Shown: piece after piece, positions 60,555 to 64,000 of the stretch
How positions within the stretch are numbered: the stretch's first letter is position 1
Layout of the letters: every line of letters begins with the position of its first letter
NCBI RefSeq assembly: GCF_049116215.1
Contig: NZ_JAGDZB010000003.1
Span: 744,001 to 808,000, forward strand
From: Shimia sp049116215
GTDB lineage: Bacteria; Pseudomonadota; Alphaproteobacteria; Rhodobacterales; Rhodobacteraceae
Reading direction: 5' to 3'
DNA: 64,000 nt
Position numbers and translations under genes: made by a program
Notes under the pieces: model-generated
The model's input: only the letters and a program-made list of their open reading frames with translations
Told to the model about the DNA's origin: nothing
Databases searched by the model: none

Positions 60555-61321
60555 TAGCCCACGCCCTTCATGCACAACCGGTATTCATGCGCCCGCCGGT
60601 TCACTAGTCCGCGCACAATTCTACCTCCGGCATGGTTCCACCAGGTCAGCGCCTTGCAGCCGCCGGCGATGTCACCCGCATTCAGACGGCGCGTGGCGGT
60701 GCTGCGCCCTGCCCCGCGAATACCCACGTTGTAGGCCAGCGAGACAAAAGCCGCGTCCCGTTCCGGCGTCAGGCGCTCTGCGCGGGTGTCGTAGGTGAAA
60801 TACCCATGCAGACCGGCTCGGAAATCGCCCGTGAGGCGCTGCTCCAACATCGCACGGCACTCTGCACCCGTGGCCCGTTGCCAAAGCCGCACGCCTTTGG
60901 TTTCGCCATAGCAAAGCGTCGGCACACCCACGATGTCCACGTAGGCGCAATGCAGGGCCGGATCATCGCCGCAGCGATGTTCCCCCTCCCAGTGGATCAC
61001 AAGCGGCACCAACACGCGCATGGTGGCGCGCTCGCTGGTTTGAGCCATGGCCTGAGAAGACAGGAGCGCTGTGAGCAACACGACCACCGCAAGAGTTGCT
61101 CGCCGCTTCCAAGCACCCTCGCGAGTTTGCAAGACCACCCGCCCAATAATGCCCAATGCAATGACCATCAGCTGCAAAGCCGACCACAAAGCAGGATTGG
61201 TATCGGTCCCGAACAGCCAGTAGATCAGGTCGGGTAGGACCGTGAGGGCAGCCAGAACATAAAAGGCAATAGCAGTGTATGAGAGGCGCAACTCGCGGCC
61301 CCATCCGTTCACAAGTTTCAT
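60554..61321 (-). CDS. GH24-type phage endolysin fused to an N-terminal membrane domain
   Basis: The 255-residue protein starts with about 90 residues of membrane domain: LSYTAIAFYVLAALTVLPDL (helix 1), WSALQLMVIALGIIGRVVL (helix 2), a basic loop TREGAWKRR, and ATLAVVVLLTALLSSQAMA (helix 3 or internal signal). A T4-lysozyme-type domain follows with catalytic Glu112 (VIHWEGEHRCGD), Asp129 and Thr135 (YVDIVGVPTLCYGETKG), then RLTPERDAAFVSLAYNVGIR. It degrades peptidoglycan. The membrane part resembles small phage holin-like proteins, so the gene may join holin and endolysin roles. GGAG precedes the ATG. Confidence 0.82.
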   Translation of the reverse strand: MKLVNGWGRELRLSYTAIAFYVLAALTVLPDLIYWLFGTDTNPALWSALQLMVIALGIIGRVVLQTREGAWKRRATLAVVVLLTALLSSQAMAQTSERATMRVLVPLVIHWEGEHRCGDDPALHCAYVDIVGVPTLCYGETKGVRLWQRATGAECRAMLEQRLTGDFRAGLHGYFTYDTRAERLTPERDAAFVSLAYNVGIRGAGRSTATRRLNAGDIAGGCKALTWWNHAGGRIVRGLVNRRAHEYRLCMKGVG

Positions 61322-61334
61322 TGCATTACTCCAT

Positions 61335-61360
61335 AAAAAAAAGCCCGCTCAAAGGCGGGC
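61335..61360 (-). terminator. Minus-strand terminator upstream of the endolysin gene
   Basis: Read on the minus strand, GCCCGC-CTTTGA-GCGGGC is followed by eight T (61342-61335). It ends transcription from the gene at 61392-61643 just before the endolysin start, so the lysis genes must be expressed by read-through, antitermination or their own promoter. Confidence 0.8.
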
Positions 61361-61391
61361 AAACGTGAGTTCGGTTTTTGGTCGGTTGTTT

Positions 61392-61643
61392 CTATTTAGG
61401 CCAAAGATTGAGGCCCTTGAGCGCGGCAACAGTGCCGCCAGCGAGCACTACAAGCCCGCCTATAGTTCTCAACTTGGAGATCACTCGGCCATTGATTTTG
61501 TAGGCAAGAATGATCTCACGCAATGTGGTTCCATCCTGCACAAGCCGGCGAAGTTCGTCCCGACTCTCCTTGTCCTCAAACATCTCGGCAAGCGAATGAA
61601 GGGCCGCGTGTTCATCTGGCGAAAACTGGCTTTTAATGTCCAT
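61392..61643 (-). CDS. Small phage protein with C-terminal membrane segment
   Basis: The 83-residue protein has a charged N-terminal part (SPDEHAALHSLAEMFEDKES, RDELRRLVQDGTTLREIILA) and one hydrophobic segment near the end (TIGGLVVLAGGTVAALKGL). AGGAACACC precedes the ATG at 61643. Location directly before the endolysin makes a holin or lysis-timing role possible, but nothing proves it. Confidence 0.55.
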   Translation of the reverse strand: MDIKSQFSPDEHAALHSLAEMFEDKESRDELRRLVQDGTTLREIILAYKINGRVISKLRTIGGLVVLAGGTVAALKGLNLWPK

Positions 61644-61721
61644 TTCTGCGGTGTTCCTTTTCTTGATGCTGCTGCAACCGGGGCGAATGGGAGATAGCCT
61701 TTGAAAAAAGGTCATTCGACG

Positions 61722-62153
61722 TCATGTTGAAACCGGCGGCCAATGAGTGTCGGCCCGCCAATCTGCGGGAAGCTCATCCAAGTCTTTCAAAGCCCGGGCC
61801 GCGAAGATATGAGACCGCTTGTGCGCCATTGCCGCCTGACTGAATTCAAAGCAAGTGTTAGCATCCATTTCGACACTCATATTGTCGGCTGTGATCCACA
61901 CGAAGTCTGTATCCGCATCGGCCCAACGCAAGTCACCTAACTCGGCATCCAGCGCAACTGCGATGCCCGCGGAAGCTCCCGCGCCGGTGATGTTGGCCAC
62001 GCTGTCCGCGTCAAAGTCAAAGCGATGACCATTGAAGGAAAAGCCAGCAGCGATCCGACGATCTCGCTCAACTGTAACCGCCCTATTCTCTTCCTGGCGC
62101 TTCTCGCTGCGTTCAACAAGGCTGCTTTCAGCGACACGTTCAATCTTGATCAT
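61722..62153 (-). CDS. Phage protein, DUF4376-like
   Basis: The 143-residue protein has the layout of DUF4376 proteins found behind tail genes: SEKRQEENRAVTVERDRRIA, FSFNGHRFDFDADSVANITG, then VWITADNMSVEMDANTCFEF and AALAHKRSHIF-like AMAHKRSHIFAARALKDL. Function unknown, probably linked to tail fibre or tip. GAGGTGG precedes the ATG. It overlaps the upstream gene by 14 nt. Confidence 0.65.
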   Translation of the reverse strand: MIKIERVAESSLVERSEKRQEENRAVTVERDRRIAAGFSFNGHRFDFDADSVANITGAGASAGIAVALDAELGDLRWADADTDFVWITADNMSVEMDANTCFEFSQAAMAHKRSHIFAARALKDLDELPADWRADTHWPPVST

Positions 62154-62535
62154 TGGCCACCTCTATTGTCTGCGAAGTGGGCAGAGCCGGCAGCGGATAA
62201 TGCGCTTCTACGCAATAGGTTCCTGCGTCAAATTCGAACTCAAAAGGGGAGTCACTTGGGTCCGCTGCATCCCTATGAAACAGCACATGACCCAGCTTAT
62301 CGTCACGAACTTGAACGTACAGAATCTCGTCAAATGTAATGGACCAACCACCATCAATCTGCACCAGACTTGGGGTCTGCTTCCGAGGTACAAGCAGGCC
62401 CTCTGTGTTCAAATAGTGCCCCTGAAACTTACGAGGCGGGCCATCACATTCAACAAACCCTTCAGGCACTTCAGGACCGGAGCCGCCACCAGTCACGTAA
62501 GTGCCAGTTTCATCGAACTCCAAAAAATAGCGCAT
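62140..62535 (-). CDS. Small phage tail-region protein of unknown function
   Basis: The 131-residue acidic protein starts MRYFLEFDETGTYVTGGGSG and contains VPEGFVECDGPPRKFQGHYL. Short proteins with this kind of opening commonly follow tail-tip genes in siphophage-like genomes. The ATG is 1 nt after the stop of the tail-tip gene; the stop overlaps the DUF4376-like gene by 14 nt. Confidence 0.6.
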   Translation of the reverse strand: MRYFLEFDETGTYVTGGGSGPEVPEGFVECDGPPRKFQGHYLNTEGLLVPRKQTPSLVQIDGGWSITFDEILYVQVRDDKLGHVLFHRDAADPSDSPFEFEFDAGTYCVEAHYPLPALPTSQTIEVANDQD

Positions 62536-62536
62536 C

Positions 62537-64000
62537 CTAGATCACCGTGGCTTCTGCGTGGATGACGATGTCATCAATGTTGGTATAGGTGGCTCTGGTT
62601 CCAGTACAGGATGGCGATCCCGTCGTAGAGCCGATGCTGCCTTCGTTAGTACGGACCAGCACCCGAACTTCGACGTTTGCGTAGTTGCCAATCAGGTGGA
62701 AAGTTGGATCGCCCTCAGGGTAGACCCAATTGGAATTGTGGTAGGCGGAGGCATTGGACGTATAAGCCGTTTTCCAGCTCGACCACTTTGAGCCAGTTTT
62801 GGTGCGATACTGTAGCTGAATATACGTCCGCTTGGCTCTCCGTGAGATGTTGTAGTCATCTTGGCTCGACCTTTGACAGCTGTAGGACTGGGACCGCCGT
62901 CGCCATCTGCCCGAAAATGCGATATGCCACATATGGTCAGAGCTGATTGGTCCCAGAGTAAGTGAGCCGGCTACCTGATTGTTGTCCAAACCCCGTGCCG
63001 TAAAGTTCTCATAACTGAGGCGATCAGACCCCGCCCCAACCTGTATCCAGTCGCGGACGACCATGTTTTTGAATTCAGCAGATCCATCAGCTCGAACCGC
63101 CCATCCTGACACGCCAGGAACATAGTTGTCCGAGTTCATGTTGTTGGTCACGGCACCAACAGAATACGGAGCGGGCTCTGAGCTATGCGCTGAGGTTTCC
63201 GCGGAATACGGCTGAAACACAAATACGTAGCTGTTTGAAGAACCGCTGTTTGTAGGGTCTTTCTCAATCACACAGGAGAAGTGTGTAGCACCAGAAGGTG
63301 CCCGCTCCTTGACTCGGTACAGTTTCCACTGCTCGGGGTGATTTGAGACGCCGCTATTGTTGTTCTCCAGCGGCACGAAAGCGCTGGAGATGTGCGTCCC
63401 ATCACGTCCCCTAAACATTATTTTTAGCCTGCCACCACACCTGAGTGTACTGACCCGTGCATGGAATTCGTACCATCGTCCGCCATAGCATGGCACGCCC
63501 TTGGCTATGTTGCTGCCTGAGCCTAGCGGCCTCAGATAGGTCCTGACATATTTGCCCGACGGCCGGTGCGAACCGCTTTGTTTAATTTCCAGGGTAGGCA
63601 ACGAGGCTGAAGCCCACGATGCACCCGCCGCCCGGAGAGAAACGGACGTTTGTCGCTCCAGTGTCGTATCAGTGACGTACACTCCGACACGGTTTATTCC
63701 CGTCAGAAACGAACTGTCATCAATCAGATTGCCCCCGCTTGTGAACGTGACCTTGTCTGCATTGACTGACCCCACATCAAGATGACGTGCCTTGATCGCG
63801 CCATCTACAACCAATTCTCCCGCCTGCATTTTCCGGATGCGGATGTCGTCTAAATACACTTTTCCGTTTGAAGTACCGGTATTGTAAACTTGGACGCCAA
63901 TCTGTGTGCATCCAGCAGGTACTGTGAAATGCCGTTCCAAATGTGTCCAAGCAGTGTTGGGCAAGTCGGATGCGCCATATCCAACTGCGGAAACGTATGC
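62537..64000 (-). CDS. Phage tail-tip / host-specificity protein, C-terminal part (runs off right edge)
   Basis: At least 487 residues are in the window and the frame is open to the edge. The visible N-terminal part has a carbohydrate-binding-like strand pattern (LERHFTVPAGCTQIGVQVYN, GKVYLDDIRIRKMQ) followed by the tail-tip signature AGELVVDGAIKARHLDVGSV with NADKV. A second jelly-roll-like stretch, GWAVRADGSAEFKNMVVRD, and a repeat-poor beta-rich end follow. It resembles the C-terminal regions of lambda gpJ-type proteins that contact the host receptor. Upstream part lies outside the window. Confidence 0.78.
   Translation of the reverse strand, partial: AYVSAVGYGASDLPNTAWTHLERHFTVPAGCTQIGVQVYNTGTSNGKVYLDDIRIRKMQAGELVVDGAIKARHLDVGSVNADKVTFTSGGNLIDDSSFLTGINRVGVYVTDTTLERQTSVSLRAAGASWASASLPTLEIKQSGSHRPSGKYVRTYLRPLGSGSNIAKGVPCYGGRWYEFHARVSTLRCGGRLKIMFRGRDGTHISSAFVPLENNNSGVSNHPEQWKLYRVKERAPSGATHFSCVIEKDPTNSGSSNSYVFVFQPYSAETSAHSSEPAPYSVGAVTNNMNSDNYVPGVSGWAVRADGSAEFKNMVVRDWIQVGAGSDRLSYENFTARGLDNNQVAGSLTLGPISSDHMWHIAFSGRWRRRSQSYSCQRSSQDDYNISRRAKRTYIQLQYRTKTGSKWSSWKTAYTSNASAYHNSNWVYPEGDPTFHLIGNYANVEVRVLVRTNEGSIGSTTGSPSCTGTRATYTNIDDIVIHAEATVI

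Larger units (their letters stand above)
57957..64000. mobile_element. Prophage, partial (left part; continues beyond the window)
   Basis: From repeat B copy 2 to the right edge nearly all genes are short, tightly spaced and phage-like: endolysin, spanin-like lipoprotein, DUF4376-type protein and a tail-tip protein, all on the minus strand, plus one opposite-strand membrane protein. No integrase, capsid or terminase gene is in the window, so the type of phage is open. Confidence 0.75.

Overview
The window reads as a chromosomal segment of a marine alphaproteobacterium of the order Rhodobacterales (Roseobacter-group type). This is inferred from gene content and from the style of the proteins: fairly GC-rich coding sequence, class II DAHP synthase, heme A synthase CtaA, a 3-hydroxybutyrate dehydrogenase next to a patatin-like protein, GlxA-type AraC regulator, a complete Liv-type ABC transporter, TRAP permeases and a dimethylglycine-dehydrogenase-like FAD/GcvT protein. 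No species can be named from sequence reading alone.

Region 1 (1-34.4 kb) is ordinary core genome: the start of zwf with a 16-bp palindromic operator, a radical SAM protein, a SYLF lipid-binding protein, gyrA, a periplasmic ClpP-like/YARHG protein, a Taq-type carboxypeptidase, ctaA, trmJ, a TfoX-like protein, a TMP-TENI protein, the pseudouridine degradation pair psuK-psuG, a DUF502 membrane protein, patatin-bdhA, a family 5 solute-binding protein, a cytochrome P450 translationally coupled to a membrane alpha/beta hydrolase, ccdA, a TusA-like protein, tRNA-Ser(GGA), class II DAHP synthase, a GlxA-type regulator, a PQQ-type sugar dehydrogenase, livJ-livG-livF-(small secreted protein)-livH-livM and a HerA/DUF853 ATPase.

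Region 2 (34.4-46.7 kb) is envelope oriented. An intergenic stretch carries two plus-strand terminator hairpins with no coding gene, one behind a CUCCUCCC motif that recalls CcsR-type small RNAs. It is followed by an IalB-like protein and a minus-strand run of L,D-transpeptidase, lpxD, a dedicated acyl carrier protein and a FabF-like ketosynthase. The transpeptidase is divergent from a Tat-exported DUF882 (MepK-like) peptidase. Then come an ABC-exporter membrane domain without ATPase, a large ankyrin-repeat protein and dctQ-dctM without a dctP.

Region 3 (about 46.87-57.97 kb) looks like an accessory island. Two short sequences (here A and B) occur at both of its ends, and B resembles a tRNA 3-prime end. 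Inside are a uronate-dehydrogenase-like epimerase, a dimethylglycine-dehydrogenase-like enzyme with a divergent LysR regulator (this pair itself flanked by a 48-bp direct repeat), and an AraC regulator divergent from a four-gene operon: secreted esterase, HlyD-type adaptor, MFS transporter and CaCA-type cation/proton antiporter.

Region 4 (about 57.97 kb to the end) is part of a prophage: short genes with strong ribosome binding sites, a membrane protein on the opposite strand, and a lysis module comprising a fused membrane-domain/GH24 endolysin and a lipoprotein with a second membrane segment (unimolecular-spanin architecture), then small phage proteins and a tail-tip protein that runs off the right edge. 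No integrase lies in the window.

The best candidates for something not yet described are the AraC-controlled esterase/adaptor/MFS/antiporter operon, the P450-hydrolase pair, the three predicted small RNAs and the fused lysis protein with its spanin-like partner. All of these are inferences from sequence.
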